Of a DNA stretch of 64,000 bases, positions 1 to 13,270 are shown in pieces. A program made the position numbers and the translations under genes. Under the pieces are notes generated by a model. That model saw nothing but the letters and a program-made list of their open reading frames with translations. It was not told where the DNA came from and made no database searches. The stretch is from Ficedula albicollis. Taxonomy: Eukaryota > Chordata > Aves > Passeriformes > Muscicapidae. How positions within the stretch are numbered: position 1 is the first letter of the stretch; each line of letters begins with the position of its first letter. The DNA lies in NCBI RefSeq assembly GCF_000247815.1, contig NC_021681.1, forward strand, positions 19,154,495 to 19,218,494. Reading direction: 5' to 3'.

Positions 1-99
1 GAAAATTGCTAGTGAGGCAGATCAAGTTTATTCAATGTCCTGATAAGCACCTATTTGCTCTTCCCCATAATGCTCTCTCAGTATTTATAAATTATCATT

Positions 100-360
100 T
101 AATTATGCTGGCAAGTGGTAATTGTCAAATAAAGCTCAGATAGGCATAAGCCCTCAGGCTGCACATGACAGAAAAATATCTGTTAAAGCTGGGCTGATTC
201 ACACGCTTAGGAAATCATTTCCTTTCTTCTTTTTATCCTTGCCAACAAATTATATGAACTGGCACTTTGTGCTTTGTAGGCATTTTGAAGTCTATGCAGA
301 TTACAGGAAAGAAAAATTAGTTGTTTCAGTATCTACCATTCCTAAATTATTCTGCTGATT
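100..360. promoter_or_regulatory. Candidate conserved regulatory block
   Basis: gcaagtggtaattgtcaaat (112) combines an NKX2-type CAAGTGG with a TAATTG homeodomain core, followed by about 230 bp of unique DNA. A 78-codon frame overlaps it and is not recognisable. Weak candidate, inferred from motifs only. Confidence 0.2.
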
Positions 361-1117
361 TAAAACACCATGTTCTGTTTCAACAAAAGAGTGCCAAAGA
401 TCAAGGAATCATAGCCTTCCCCTGCTTAGAATTTATGCCCAGGGTCACTTTCAATTGGGTAAATCAAGATTTGGGGAATTATTGAATACTCTGCATAATA
501 GATTTGATACAGAGCAATAGTTAAAATATGACGTTTATCCCATTAGTATAGAAACAGCAAGCAATATTTTTTAAAAGTCTCTTACTACTTAGATTCAATT
601 ATAGACCCATTAAACATCCTCTGATATATACACACTGATACAGATGCAGGCACCCACAGATTTGAAGGATTTCTGAATTTACAGCACGCGCAACTAACTG
701 TTTAATTATGTAGAAAAAAATAGATGTAAAAGAAGTTTAATGCCAAATAACAGTGAAATCTGGCTCTTGAGAACTTTGGCCTGGAACATGAGTCTGAGCA
801 ACAGAAATGCCGGATTTACAGCACGTTGAAGGAACATCTGCTATCAATGCCATTGCAAGATCATTACTGCCATTAAAGGTACCAGTTTTCTCTTTTTTAT
901 GTCTGTACAGTTACTGTCAGACAAACTCAGGCACGAGCACATTAAGTCTCTTCCCCAGCTTTCCACACGTACCTTTGTGCATTATGGGTCCCATCACTGA
1001 AAAACTTTTAAGGTCGTTTGGGTTACTGGAGGAAGCCCCAAGCAAGTCTCAGTCACCCCTTTCTTTGTACCTCGGCATGTCTATATTTTTTCTTTTCCCT
1101 CATCAGCAGAGTGCAAC

Positions 1118-1240
1118 AGAATTTCTATCTCATTTTTATCCATACCCTAAAAAAAATTAATTTCTATTCAAATCTGAGTAGAATTTCTATCTCATTTTTA
1201 TCCATACCCTATAAAATATTAATTTCTATTCAAATCTGAG
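1118..1240. repeat. Tandem duplication, 2 x about 62 bp
   Basis: agaatttctatctcattttt starts copies at 1118 and 1180. The copies differ only in the A-rich middle (aaaaaaaattaa versus ataaaatattaa). It lies 35 bp upstream of the separate 81-bp duplication. Confidence 0.95.
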
Positions 1241-1274
1241 CTGTTATTAGTTAGTTGATGTCATATATGAGGCT

Positions 1275-1436
1275 TCTACCTATGATATTGCATATCTTGT
1301 TTTATCTCAAACCCTTCTGAAGAAGTCACCAAGCCTTCTGAATCTTTCAAAAGCATCTACCTATGATATTGCATATCTTGTTTTATCTCAAACCCTTCTG
1401 AAGAAGTCACTAAGCCTTCTGAATCTTTCAAAAGCA
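1275..1436. repeat. Tandem duplication, 2 x 81 bp
   Basis: tctacctatgatattgcata starts copies at 1275 and 1356. The two 81-bp copies differ by one base (caccaagcc versus cactaagcc). The unit is unique AT-rich DNA. Confidence 0.97.
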
Positions 1437-2756
1437 GCTTGCTGATAAAATAGTTTTTCAGAAAAAAATTCTGTTCTTTCAGGCTTCAGTAACCCCCACC
1501 AATTTCCATAGGCAATATACAGTTACCATGCACTCAGTGTACAGTTAACAGCAATAACACTGCTTAGTAGAACAAGAAACATATTGTAAGTTCAATGGCA
1601 TAACTGCCAATTCTTTTCTTCCAATTTAAGGTTTCATGGCTTCAGTCAATATGTATGGACTGCTTCACACAGATACTTCCTGTTGCTTCAGAGCAGCTGG
1701 AAAAGCATTGCTCACTGACCTGCCTTTTCTCATTACTGCAGTGATCTAGTGCCGCTGCCCCTGGGCTCATGAAATACATCATCTAGTTCGGGAGACACAC
1801 GGGGAATTAGTGCCCCAGGGGTTAGATAGCACAGAGCTTGGCCAAGCAGTGTAATTCACAGGTTAGACCAGATGTTCAAGCAGCAGACAGCCAGAAAGCA
1901 TTTACTGGTGCTGCTGCAGCCAGAACAAGCTGGTGTCTTATAACCAGTATAAGCAGCAAAGTAGATAATGTTTCTCATAGGAATAGCTTTTAGCCTCATT
2001 GATCTCCCATAAAAGCTACTGTACAACATGGCCCTAAACACACACACTGTGGTTTAGCCTAACAATTCCCAGAAACAGATGCAGGATTGTCCTTCTATCA
2101 ACAACATGCTTCACACAGCGAAGAAGAAAAAGGAAAAAAAAACAACCCAAAACAAATAGAACATTTCTTCATATACAGATCTTGCATTCAGAAATTCTGA
2201 ACATTAATTCCTGCAGCAGAGCTTTGTATCCTAGCACCAGGGCTATAGGTATGGTGAATCAATGCCAAATCAGAAACTTCTGCTCCAGAAAAGGACAATC
2301 TGCAGAACCTTTTCTTGACAAATTTGCTCCTGATCTTTAGGATACAACAAATACATTGGCTGCAAAGTAATGAAGACAGAACATCACTGAAACTATCAGC
2401 ATAAAGGCTTTAGCATCTTGGGTGTCAATGTGGTTCTGTTTCTTTTTCTACAAGTCTATAAAACATAAATCTGTTTAGCTGTGTTTATTTCAAATAGCAT
2501 TTTATCAAAAGACATTCTATTTTACTAATTAGTGAACTGAACTTTATATCAATTAAAGAGAAAAGAACTGCTTTTATAACGCCCCTCAACTAACTCTAAG
2601 TGACTATTACACAGATGATAGAGGAAAATGCAGAAAATTTTGGAGAGCTCTAATACTTATTCTGAAATAGGTTTTGTGCTAGCAGCTGGCCAGAAAGTTT
2701 TTTTCCTGAAAATGATTTCATACTAAGAATAACCTTCATGAAAGAGTCACTTTAAC

Positions 2757-2785
2757 AGAGGCTTTTCCAACCTAAATGATTTTGA
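2757..2785 (+). mobile_element. Possible CR1 3' terminus remnant
   Basis: cagaggcttttccaacctaa with following atgattttg resembles the sense 3' end of CR1 (compare ggtcttttccaacctaaatg at 57718). It is under 30 bp and lacks the ATTCTATG repeat, so chance similarity cannot be excluded. Confidence 0.4.
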
Positions 2786-4695
2786 CTCCAAGGTTTTAAA
2801 GAACTGCATGCCAAAATAGGGGGTGAAAAGGACCTTCTCCAGAAATCAGCATTATTTCCATTCTCCTTTAGCTAAATTTGGTTTCACAGGTATTTCCAGA
2901 TACATTTTAGAATCAGTAGATGTTCCATAATCAGGAAAATAAGAATCAACTCACCTTTTAAAAATAGGCCTCCTCTACTCATCTACTCATACTTTTTGAC
3001 ATCTTTAATCACAAAGTTGACTGGAAAATGCATCATATTGCATAACAGCAACCCAAGGAACTCCGAAAGCTTCTGCTCTAGGGGAAATCTGCAAACCCAC
3101 AATCTTTTCTATTAGCAAAGAGTATCATACTGTTACTGTCAGAGTTCTTATGCTTATGAGTCTTTGCTTGTACAGTAATATTTTGTTACATTTACACAGC
3201 ATGAGACATTATCTAAAGTTACTACTATAACTCTACATGAAGAACAACAGTGTGAGGAACACACGGATTACTGCTGAGACTGGAACAAACACAGGAATTG
3301 GTATCATGTAACAGATTTCCAACCTGGAGCAAAAAATGCCTGCCAGCCCACTTCTGGTGGCCTAATCCAGCTTCCACTGAAACCTTTTCTCTGGGCACAG
3401 AAAATATAGTACCTATAGCTCCTGGGAGGTCTCTCTTCTGAAGTACTCACAGTTAAGATTAAGAATGAGAAAATTAAGCATGACCTAATAAATTACAATT
3501 TTATATTCAAAGCTATATGGATTATTAAAAAGAGTCTGCTGTTTCTTTTCCTCATTTTTCACAACAATTCTCTTGCTATATTATGGCATTACTGACTTCC
3601 TATATTTCAATTTGAAAAGAAGACATCACATACAAATCTTCTCATGATTACAGATTGACTTAAAGTGGTCCTGTATCTATAAAGTATGATAAGCCTTGAA
3701 TGTTTATCCATCATTTGATTTTTTAAAATTAATTACTTGTTACTTTTCTATCAAGTTCAGTAGGACTTTTCAGTATGTGATACCACAAATAATTACCAGA
3801 ATTCAAACTGCTGATTTTACTGCCTTAAGTTGCCTTCATCTTTAGTCATATGCTTTATGCTTTTTGTAAGCTTTTAATTTTTAGTGTTTTTCAATATATT
3901 GGTTTGGTTTTCATTTAAATTGTTCAGAAAAATTATATAATGTTAAGGTCATCCTAAAGACAGCTTCGCATGTCCCCAAAATTTATTTATACAACTCATA
4001 GGAATATAATGAAAGGTCTTCCTTAAAAATCATGATGAACTGGGAGATGTGGATTGACCAGTTCTAAATGTTATTTCTCAGTAACAGGTGCAATTTCCTT
4101 TAAATGAATTTCCTCTTTGAAAAATTTAATCACATACATAACCAGGGATTTTTATCTTAATTCCACTCTCATCAAACCACTTCAACATCAGGAAGCTGAA
4201 ATCATACTAAATGCACATACCCTGAGAATACATAGAATGGACCCAGTTTCAAAGTCAGGCCCATCTACTTCTGTGAAAATCCATGTGCAAACTTTATAGC
4301 TCAACCCCATGTCATTACTGCAACAGCATTAACAAGATACTTCTATTTACTTTCCATATATTTCCTGCTGACTTCCCAGATCAACCTAATAAAGCCTTCA
4401 TGGTCTATCATGACAGCAAGAGCAGGAATATAGAGTTTCTTTTTTTTCCATTGGTAATTTTATGAAAAAAAAAACTGATTTAAAAATATGAAGTAACATG
4501 AAGACATAGCACGAAACTGCAAAAATGAAAACATAATTTTTCTTTAAAAATTGCTACTCTGAAAACATTCAGAAGAAAACTGCTTCCTATTCACAAGATA
4601 GTATCTTACTCTTTAGGGGCACTTTAGGCAGAAAGATTTTACTACAGTAATAAGTCTCTTCCTTTTCAATCCCTATGGAAAATTAGGTTATTGAA

Positions 4696-4720
4696 AAATT
4701 TAAATTTAAAATTTAAATTT
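4696..4720. repeat. AAATTT palindromic run
   Basis: Alternating AAATTT blocks, self-complementary over nearly the whole length. Low-complexity AT DNA. Confidence 0.75.
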
Positions 4721-5613
4721 ACATTGATTAAAACTTATGTATGTAAAAAAGTGGCATTATCAATTACACTGGAAGTACATAGCAGAATATCAGCTTTCCT
4801 GGAAATAGCAGGAATTTTAGCATGCAGTGTGTTCAGCACCACATCAGCATGTGCACTGTAATTTATGTAGTTTCCTTGCACATAGAAAAACTTCTTATTC
4901 TTTTACCCTAAGATTTCATTTTTTATTTTGCTTATAGATGACCTCCATTATGGCAATCCAAGCTCCCTCAGATTTTTGATAGTTATTCCCAGAAGGCAGA
5001 AAAGAGCATGTGCCATGACTACAGCTAGGAAGCAGAGCATGTCCACTGGCTGGCCTCCTACTGCCCAAAGGGCTGAGAAAGCTTGCAATCCATCCAGCTT
5101 TTAAATCAGTCTGAATGTATTTGCTCTGCCACCAACTTTCACAAAACTTCCAGGAATACAATTATTTGATACTGCTACACTGCTTTTAAATCTGGTTGAG
5201 TTTAGCCAACAAGTGTCAAAGGACATGGAGATGTGGAGAGGCAGCACCACAACACAACAGTAAACCAAGCTACAGTTTCCTAAGAGGTTCACATCAAGAC
5301 ATCGGGAAGCAGCTTCTTACTTTGTTATTTATAATGTGAGGATTATTCATTTGAATTTATAAAGTGCAGAGAGACCCTGAGAAAGAAGATGCTGTGAAAG
5401 TAATAAGCATGTTTATCAGTCTGTTCTTATTCAAAATAGAGCATACATAAACAAGCCAGGCAGTGAAGGCACCCTTTATGAGCCTGAGACTGGGATTTCC
5501 AGCCCCCTGTGCAGAACTGTGTCCAACAGTTACATCCATTGTGAGGTGACCTGGACAACCATGACCTTTTCCCATCATGGGGACAGGTGCCATTCAGGCC
5601 AGACAGTAGGCTG

Positions 5614-5692
5614 GGGACTGAGGACATTCAGGATATTCATGGAATGTATTGCACGGGACTGAGGACATTCAGGATATTCATGGAATATTGCA
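5614..5692. repeat. Tandem duplication, 41 and 38 bp copies
   Basis: gggactgaggacattcagga starts copies at 5614 and 5655. The second copy is shorter by three bases (ggaatgtattgcac versus ggaatattgca). It lies inside the long opposed open frames at 5.6-6.3 kb. Confidence 0.95.
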
Positions 5693-7429
5693 TGGTTCTG
5701 TTTCAAGAGATCTAAAAGCACCAGTAGAAAAGCACATATTCTCCTGAGAAGCAGACATAGTCTCGTCACAATGTCTCTGAAGGGCCTTGACTTCATATGT
5801 GCTAATAAGGAAAAGCTTTGCCTTAATTTTAGACCTTCGAAATTCTCATTGGTTTGTGCAGGGTGTGGCCACTTGGAATTTAGGCAAGACTTCAGACGCT
5901 TCTGGCATAGCACAGCACAGCCAGCTGGAATAAACCATGAAGGAAAAGGATCTTGGACAAAAGTACCAGGCAGCCTCAGAGGAAGACCCTCCAGAGAAAG
6001 CTCACGAGGTATGTGTGAGGTGAGGCCATTTGGGACTGAAACTCCCTGGTCAGATTTAGGTTTGTTGTTACCTCGCATCTTCTCAAAGAAGTTGCACACC
6101 ATGTCCTGCAAGCTGGTTTCCTCCTGTGAGGATTATTGGAGCTTCACAAACAACAGGAAAAACCCACAGATTTCTGATTTTTGGTACATGAAAGTATGTA
6201 AATTTAAAGAATATTGTTTGAACTTGACAAAACTTTTTTGTTTTGCCATGTTTCTTCCCTTCCACCCTCTATATATTTTTCACGTAATCTAACACTTTTT
6301 ATATTTCTATATTCCTCAGAAAGGCATTTGTGAGCATCCTCTAGTTACCACAAACATAAATTATGAAAACACCTAAAATATATTTGGTTAGGAAACTGTT
6401 AAATTTCCAAGAATCCTTGGAAGAGAACTGTTACAAATACTGGGAAGGATAATACAAAACAACTTCACAATGAACCCAAAATTTAATAGCTGCTTCCAGT
6501 ATTCTCTAACTTATAGCTGATATTTTTTCATGTTATAATTGAAAAAGATTTTTTTCCTCCACATTTATACACTAACAGCTATGTAAAAAAACCATAAAAT
6601 TTAAGTTACAATTAATTTTGAAACTATTTGGTTTATACAGGTTTTTTGAACCTATGATAGAAAAATTATAGCAGTCATTATGTGCATGTTGCTTTTAACA
6701 TTTCACTAGAAACCTCTACTTTGCTGCCAGTAGAGCAGCACTGAAGAAACTGTCAAATTCCTAATGCCACTTTTTCTGTTTAAGAAATACCAAATTGTGG
6801 TATTTTCTCTATCCTCTGATTCCATTATTGCTATATAAGAGATGTTTATTACTGTTCCTCAAATGCATTCTGGGCTGAACTCTGTCTTCAATTAAATATT
6901 CAAAGACATTGTTAAGATCATCCAGTCAATTTTCTCCTATAGTCTGGGCCTTATAATTCCAGTTGTTCCTGAACTGAGCCAAGTAATGTGTGTTTGTGGC
7001 TGCCTCAGCTCCTCTTCCTGGAGACAGTGTATTTTCCTTTCTTTTCCAGCAATATCCTGATTAATATATCTTCTTCTCTCAACTTTGGATTTCATTGAGA
7101 CATATCATTTTGCTTCAGTAAGTAAATATATAAAATGTATATCCAAAGTCAGGTTTGAAAGCCATGTAACAACTGACCTATTACAAACAATGGGTCTTCT
7201 ATAGTGGGTAGCTTTGCCAGGATTAGTGTGTTTCGATGAGATAATCAACTATGCATTTTGTGACCAGCTCACTCACATCCTGGCAAAATGATCTTGCTGG
7301 GAGGCAGACTGCATGCTTCACTACCAGGAAATGGACAATGACAGATAGTCTGCATTTCCATTTACACGTATCCTTAATTGTTGTCACTGAAAAAGACGTG
7401 CCAGATACTGACACAACAGATCATTCAAA

Positions 7430-7700
7430 ATAAGTTATGTATTCATGTTAAGCGTTATTTATCCAGACTGTGAAGGAAAACAAATATTGCTCTTTCTCCC
7501 CCCCTTCCTAATTAGCCAATTGTTTCAAATGCTTTTTGTTAGGGATTCAGCAATTTATGTTCTTTAAGCTTGTCATAAAGATAACGCTTATTATAAACTA
7601 TGCTAAGAATACAGTCCTAATTCAGCTTCCTTTCTTTTCTGGCTACACCATAATGAAGATGTTTGCAGGATTCATTTATTTGATTCTGTCCAGGGAGCCT
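7430..7700. promoter_or_regulatory. Candidate conserved regulatory block
   Basis: Contains cctaattagccaattg (7507), with a TAATTA homeodomain core next to a CCAAT-like string, then cataaagataacgcttatta (7574), with a GATA core. It is free of repeats apart from a C-run at 7498-7504. Function is inferred. Confidence 0.25.
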
Positions 7701-8083
7701 CATGAAATGTATTTAAAAATAAACACAATGAAAAACCCACGCTCAAAACATCACAGGCTTTTTTTTTTGTGTGTGACATCCTAATAACAGTGCTATGGAG
7801 TCCTGTTAAAATTTGGTAAAAGAAAAAAAAAGCTGCATTAACAGATAGGAAATTGGAAAAGAATAGTCTAGCTAACGCTATTTAAGAAAAGCTGAAAATT
7901 ATGCTATAAAACAACCTCATTAAGGCAGCCTTTAAAAAGTAAACAAAAAAACCCCAAATCCTTAAAGATTAGAAACAAAAAAAGCAACTTCTTAAAAATA
8001 ATTTCATAATGAAACATAGGCCTTTCTAACGCTAGAAATCTCCTGAATAAAAATAGTGTAGAATATAGTTGCTGTCATTATTG

Positions 8084-8105
8084 TTATTATTAGTAGTAAT
8101 AATAA
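8084..8105. repeat. 9-bp inverted repeat of TTA/TAA units
   Basis: ttattatta, gtag loop, taataataa. Low-complexity AT DNA that can form a hairpin. Confidence 0.75.
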
Positions 8106-11019
8106 AAAGAATGTTGGACTTTTTAATTTCCTAAGACAAGACCACTCATCTTGGCCACATCATGAAGTGCACAAGGACTTCTTCAGTGAAGGAAAAAGGA
8201 GCTTCCCTGGCTCCCCACACACCAGCTCTCAGCCTACATTCTACCCTCGTCCAATTTCTCAGTGATCTCAGTTTCATCAAAAGCAAAAATTAAACAGATT
8301 TTACTGAAAATCCTAAATTAGAGAAGTCTCACCAGACTGAAGACAGATTTAAACTGTCAGTATATTATGCATAGAACATAACACAGGAACAAGCTGTACA
8401 GAAAAGACCTGCTCTGAATTAATCAAAGTCAGTAAAAGACATAAATCTCACTGCTTTTATAAATATTATCTAGTTTCAATACATATTTTCCACAGTTCTG
8501 ATTTTATACTGTATTTCTTGGGAAAATCACTTTTCATGACAATCAGTGGAACAGCCTATTTCCACAATTCCTTACAGCCCAGCAGGCAGGCCTACCTCTA
8601 CAGCCTTGTTAATTATGAATCCTTTCTGCAATGCTAATAGATTATTCCACTTTGAATGAGCATCCAAAATTATTTAGTAACACCTTGTTTAATATGACAG
8701 TTTTTTTACATATGTGATTTTACATATGAAATAATTAATTTCCTTTAAAAAGTGTAAAAAATATAAAAGAGCTTAACTTGTGCTATCATCTCTTTTACCA
8801 GCATAAGCAACACCAGGGCAAGTCATTAATTTTTTTGTGGAGTAGTTAGGTTCCTATATATACTTTTTTTTTCATTTTGACAATTCAGCCAACATCAGTT
8901 TAACTATATCTCCACCAGGTCAGTACACACAGGTACTATGGATGTGACAACAGATGGCTCTGCGAATGAATATATATGCAATATATAAACACAGTGTCAG
9001 TCTACAACAGGTTCCATGCCTGAATAAGTAAATTGTTTTTCATCTTTAGAATGTGAATATAGAATGCAGCTTAATTTGGATTTGGTTTTATTCCCACCAT
9101 TTTCAGTTTTGAATGCAAAATCCTTATTCTTTCACCACAGGATATGGCCTGACTTCAGAAATGCTTAGCATCTACTCATTCTTCAACCTTTCAAAAACCA
9201 GATTTCTTATACAAGATTCAGACATTTAACTCCATACACAAACATTCTTATTAATGCACCAGCCAACTCCAAAAACAACAGCTTCCATAATGGACTGTTA
9301 CACTGGCTAATCCAGTCTCTCCTTCATTGGCATGAAGCTGATTGTGGCCCATTCCACACTACCTGGGAAGCAGCAAATCCTTTACAAGGATTTATTCTGC
9401 ATTACATGGTAGAATGAAAGGTTTCTAAGTAAAATTCATAGAGAAATGAATTGTGGCACTAATATAAAAGCACAAGACTCAGACTAGAGACTGCTGTATT
9501 CTCATAGCCATACAGATATTTTGCTCCTTTGTCACTTAGCAATCCCATTTCAAGGAAAGATGTAGGAATTAAACCCTCTTGAAAACCAAGCCATTAACCC
9601 TTGCCTCAGTTTACCCAGTAGCTGTGTCTTATGGTAAAATATAGATGTATTTTACCACAGGAGTGCATTGAAGAATTCCCTCTTTTTTATTGTTCTCTTC
9701 TAGTATTATGGAAAAAGCTTTTGTAGAGTACTCAAACATACTCCAGGAATAGATAAAGGACTTCCTAAATTGGTCTAGACAAACGTACTGCTTCCAGCTT
9801 ATTGACTCTCTTCAAGAGGCTTCAATTTCCTGTGCTGTTTCAGGAGTAACCTAGGGAAGGAATGAGGAGTTGGTTGAACCATATCCCTGGCACACCTATG
9901 CCACTCAATACTCCATACCAGCTGGTCCCTAAACAGTTCAGACAAATTATCTTTAGACTACTAAGGACAGACCAACTCATATCTGCTCATTTATGCAGCC
10001 AGGTATTTCCTGATGTCACAAACACTTTCAAATAAGCTAAAGATAATAAAACTCCACAGGATTTGCCTGTTGTCCATTTTTGATTTGTGCAAAGGTCATG
10101 AGCATGTGATATCAAAGGATGACGGTCAATGGACAGATTTGCATTTTCCCACCTTCCTAGAACCATTAGATCACAAATTTGCTGCTCACAAACAACTTCA
10201 CTGTAGGAGAGGAAAATCTTTCACTTCTGTTGCACCCAAAACAGAAACATAAACCAGAAGCACTTTGACGTAAGAGTGTTTCTTTCTACCACAGCCCCTC
10301 TTGATCCAGTGAGCTAAAGCAGATTGCAGGACACAATCATCACACGCCCCTTTTTGTCACAGGTTGTCATGAAGGCCAATTAATGGCACGTTATTGCAGG
10401 CCTGATATTCCATTTAGCATCCAGCTGCATGCTGATTACAATATAGTTATGACATTAATATAATTACACATTCTATACATAATAGGCATTGTAGAACATA
10501 TAATAACATAATATTGCAACAAAAGACAGTCTGGAGTACAAGTCCTGAAAGTATGCACAGCTATTTCTTAATTTATTTTCCAAGCCTGAATTTTTCTTGT
10601 TCTAGCTACCTCCATTACACTGAGGGAAAAAGCAACACTCACCCAGATGATGTCACAAGAGTCCTGTATGAGCAAACAGAGCACCCCAACCTGGATCACA
10701 CCTGGCGAACGGGGTAAAATCCTCCAGCAGAGCCACACAACTCTTCCCCTGCTCAAAGGCAGACAGCACCAGGAAGGTTCAAGCCTCCAGATTCCTCAAA
10801 CATGAGCCTGCTATCTCTGCAACACTCTCGGGCTGACTACATTAGAAACAAGAGAACTCCACAAAACACTCTCATGTAATTCCTCACATCATTACTGATG
10901 GACTAACCAAGCCATCTCAGAGAATTCCCCCGTTCATTTAGCTTTCTGTAAAATATCCAGCCCTTACAGTGCAAGAACAATACAAATGGATAATCAGGGG
11001 TATTGATTTCATAATGATT

Positions 11020-11570
11020 AATGGATATTGTACGGTATCTTTTTGCACTCTGCGTTCCTTACACAGCCAAGGCTCCCAATAACGTCACAGGGAGTTTCTC
11101 AAGTGAAGAATGCTGGACTAGGTAACTGTTTTTGCACTTCAGGGCATCTTGTTCCATTTGTTTTGTGCATAATAAAAGCTCATACTTGTACAGTAATTTA
11201 GCATTTCTGAATAAACAGAAATTGTGATTCATAATTCTCCATCTTCTTGTCCTCATTTCTTAAAAAAAAATAAATGAGTCACTGTTGTTTAATCCGATAA
11301 TTATGCAAACACTAAATCTTACACTGGAGGAGAAAATGTTAACACATATTGAAAAACCAAAATGCATAGAACTATAATCTGTATGATAAAATGCATTACT
11401 CTGTTTAAAAGGATTGTTTTACAGAAGCAATTAACAATCAGCAATCATACAGTTCAGCCCGGTGTTTTGATGCCATCTGTTGGAGTAAGGCTTCACATTC
11501 CCTCGAATGAAGCTATAATTTTCCGTTTATGATTTCATTAGATGCATAGAGTGTAACAGCTACAAAAAGA
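11020..11570. promoter_or_regulatory. Candidate conserved regulatory block
   Basis: Contains cataatgattaatgg (11010-11025), a CRE-like aacgtcac (about 11082), ccgataattatgcaaac with a POU octamer-like ATGCAAA (about 11295) and a run of moderately complex unique DNA to about 11570. CpG-containing strings survive here (aacgtcac, tccgata, cctcgaatg, ttccgttta), which is uncommon in this CpG-poor window. Function is inferred. Confidence 0.3.
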
Positions 11571-13202
11571 AAGAGGATTTCACCAAACACTTTCATTTTA
11601 GAAAGAGCTGCTCTAAACATTTCTGTTCCACACAAATCTTCTCCCAAGAGGACAGGAAGTTGGCAAATTTGCAGTCATTTTCAGAACTCAGCAACACATT
11701 CTAGTGTTTGAAGAAATGCATCAGAAGCTTTATTTCCTACCAACAAATTTCTGAAAAATTTATTTTAGAAACACGACACATTTCATTTCACTCAAAAAAC
11801 TGCTGTAAAAATTACTCAGAATTTTTTTTCCCTGGTCATTTCCAAAACCTGTAGTGATGTTTTTCCAATGGAACAAGTTTGTTATTTTATATGTCTCACA
11901 AAAATACATTTTCCAGTTTTATTAATTCATTAAATACTTGATTAAATCTTTGGGGGATTTTTCACTACACTAGGGGGAGCCAGATCACTACATTGTACAC
12001 ACAATTAGCTCTAAGTTTAACCCTCTAAAAACATTCTTTTAAAAATAGCCTTATAAACATCTCTAGCTGATAAACAAAACATATTTCTATATGATAGCAC
12101 TAACACAGAAGTTCCACAATATAACATGGAATATTAAGTTAATAATAAAAGCCATAGAAATAAATTTAAATTACTCTTAGTCATTTTTTATTATTTTATT
12201 GTTATTATTAAATAGTCTGGTTCAATGTATGCAGGGAAAAAAAACAAAACCCAAACATCAAAATCCCAAAACAATCATCTAACACCAACCTAAAATAATT
12301 CTGCTTTCTCTCCTAGTACTACACATCCTGCAGATTCACCTCTATAATGTTGGCCATTACATCATTAATTCAACAATGCCATAAATAAGGAATGCTGCTA
12401 CCCTGAATGCATAACTGTCACATTTTTCTTTTGTACTGATACCAATTACACAGAATTTTTGCTAAGAGTAGAAAGAATAAATTCTGATTTTACTTTTCAT
12501 GTGCCTACAAGTTTTAGTCTTCTAAAATAGACTAATTTGTAAATTTTTAATTTTTAAAGAGTCTCATGACTTTGCCCTGACAGCAGGGAAATCTCATTCT
12601 TAAAAATAAAAAAAAACCCCATGATTTAGTACATGATGATTTTAATTGCTTATTGCTTTTAAGCATTATGGTGAAAAACAGCTTTCAAAATCAAGGACGG
12701 ACAAATGTACATGGCTGTAAAATTATACCCAACTGTACAGACGTCAAAAATCCCAACTACTCCACCCATGCCAACTCCACAGATGTCAAAGAGCTTCCTA
12801 GAACAAGGCAAAACTACTTATGAATTGCTAAAGGACCCACAAAGGCTGATGCCAGACACTGAATTGCAGATGCTGAAAAATAATGAGCAGAGTGATGTGA
12901 TACTATGTGAATCTGCTTTATCTGAAAACAATGACTTTGGTTAAAAATAGGTTCCAAGAAATACCAATGGCCTCTTGATCAAACAGAGATCTGTTTATTC
13001 ACTCCAATAAGTCAAATATCATGCAAGCCTTTTATGTGATTTAAGTTAAATTAATTATATGAAGGCGAAATTTAGCGCTTGTTCTACTTGCAATCATATA
13101 TTTAATTAAGAAAAAACCCTAGGATCTTGAAAAATTGTATTCTTTTCATTTGTTTGGCCTCTTTCATTAGTATATTCAATTTTTTGCTCTATGTTTGTCT
13201 TA

Positions 13203-13270
13203 TAGTATAGTGTCTAATAGATGTCTTAGAGATGTCTAATAGATGTCTTATAGTGTCTAATAGATGTCCA
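13203..13270. repeat. Degenerate short tandem repeat (ATGTCTTA/TAGTGTCTAATAG)
   Basis: gtctaatagatgtc occurs three times (about 13212, 13234 and 13255) separated by ttaga or ttata(gt). This is a small locally amplified repeat. Confidence 0.85.

Larger units (their letters stand above)
1437..13202. other. Non-coding AT-rich stretch
   Basis: Apart from the 5.6 kb duplication, the doubtful CR1 scrap at 2.76 kb, two AT palindromes and the candidate blocks at 7.4-7.7 and 11.0-11.6 kb, I see unique AT-rich DNA with stops in all frames. The opposed open frames at 5575-6111 (minus, 178 codons) and 5771-6292 (plus, 173 codons) are the longest in the window but carry no recognisable domain. Confidence 0.7.

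Noticed and set aside
1118..1436. CRISPR-like array
   Set aside because: The repeats are direct abutting duplications without regular unique spacers, and the window is eukaryotic in character.
5575..6292. Protein gene on either strand
   Set aside because: No recognisable domain, no splice or promoter context, and both strands are open at once, which points to base composition and not selection.
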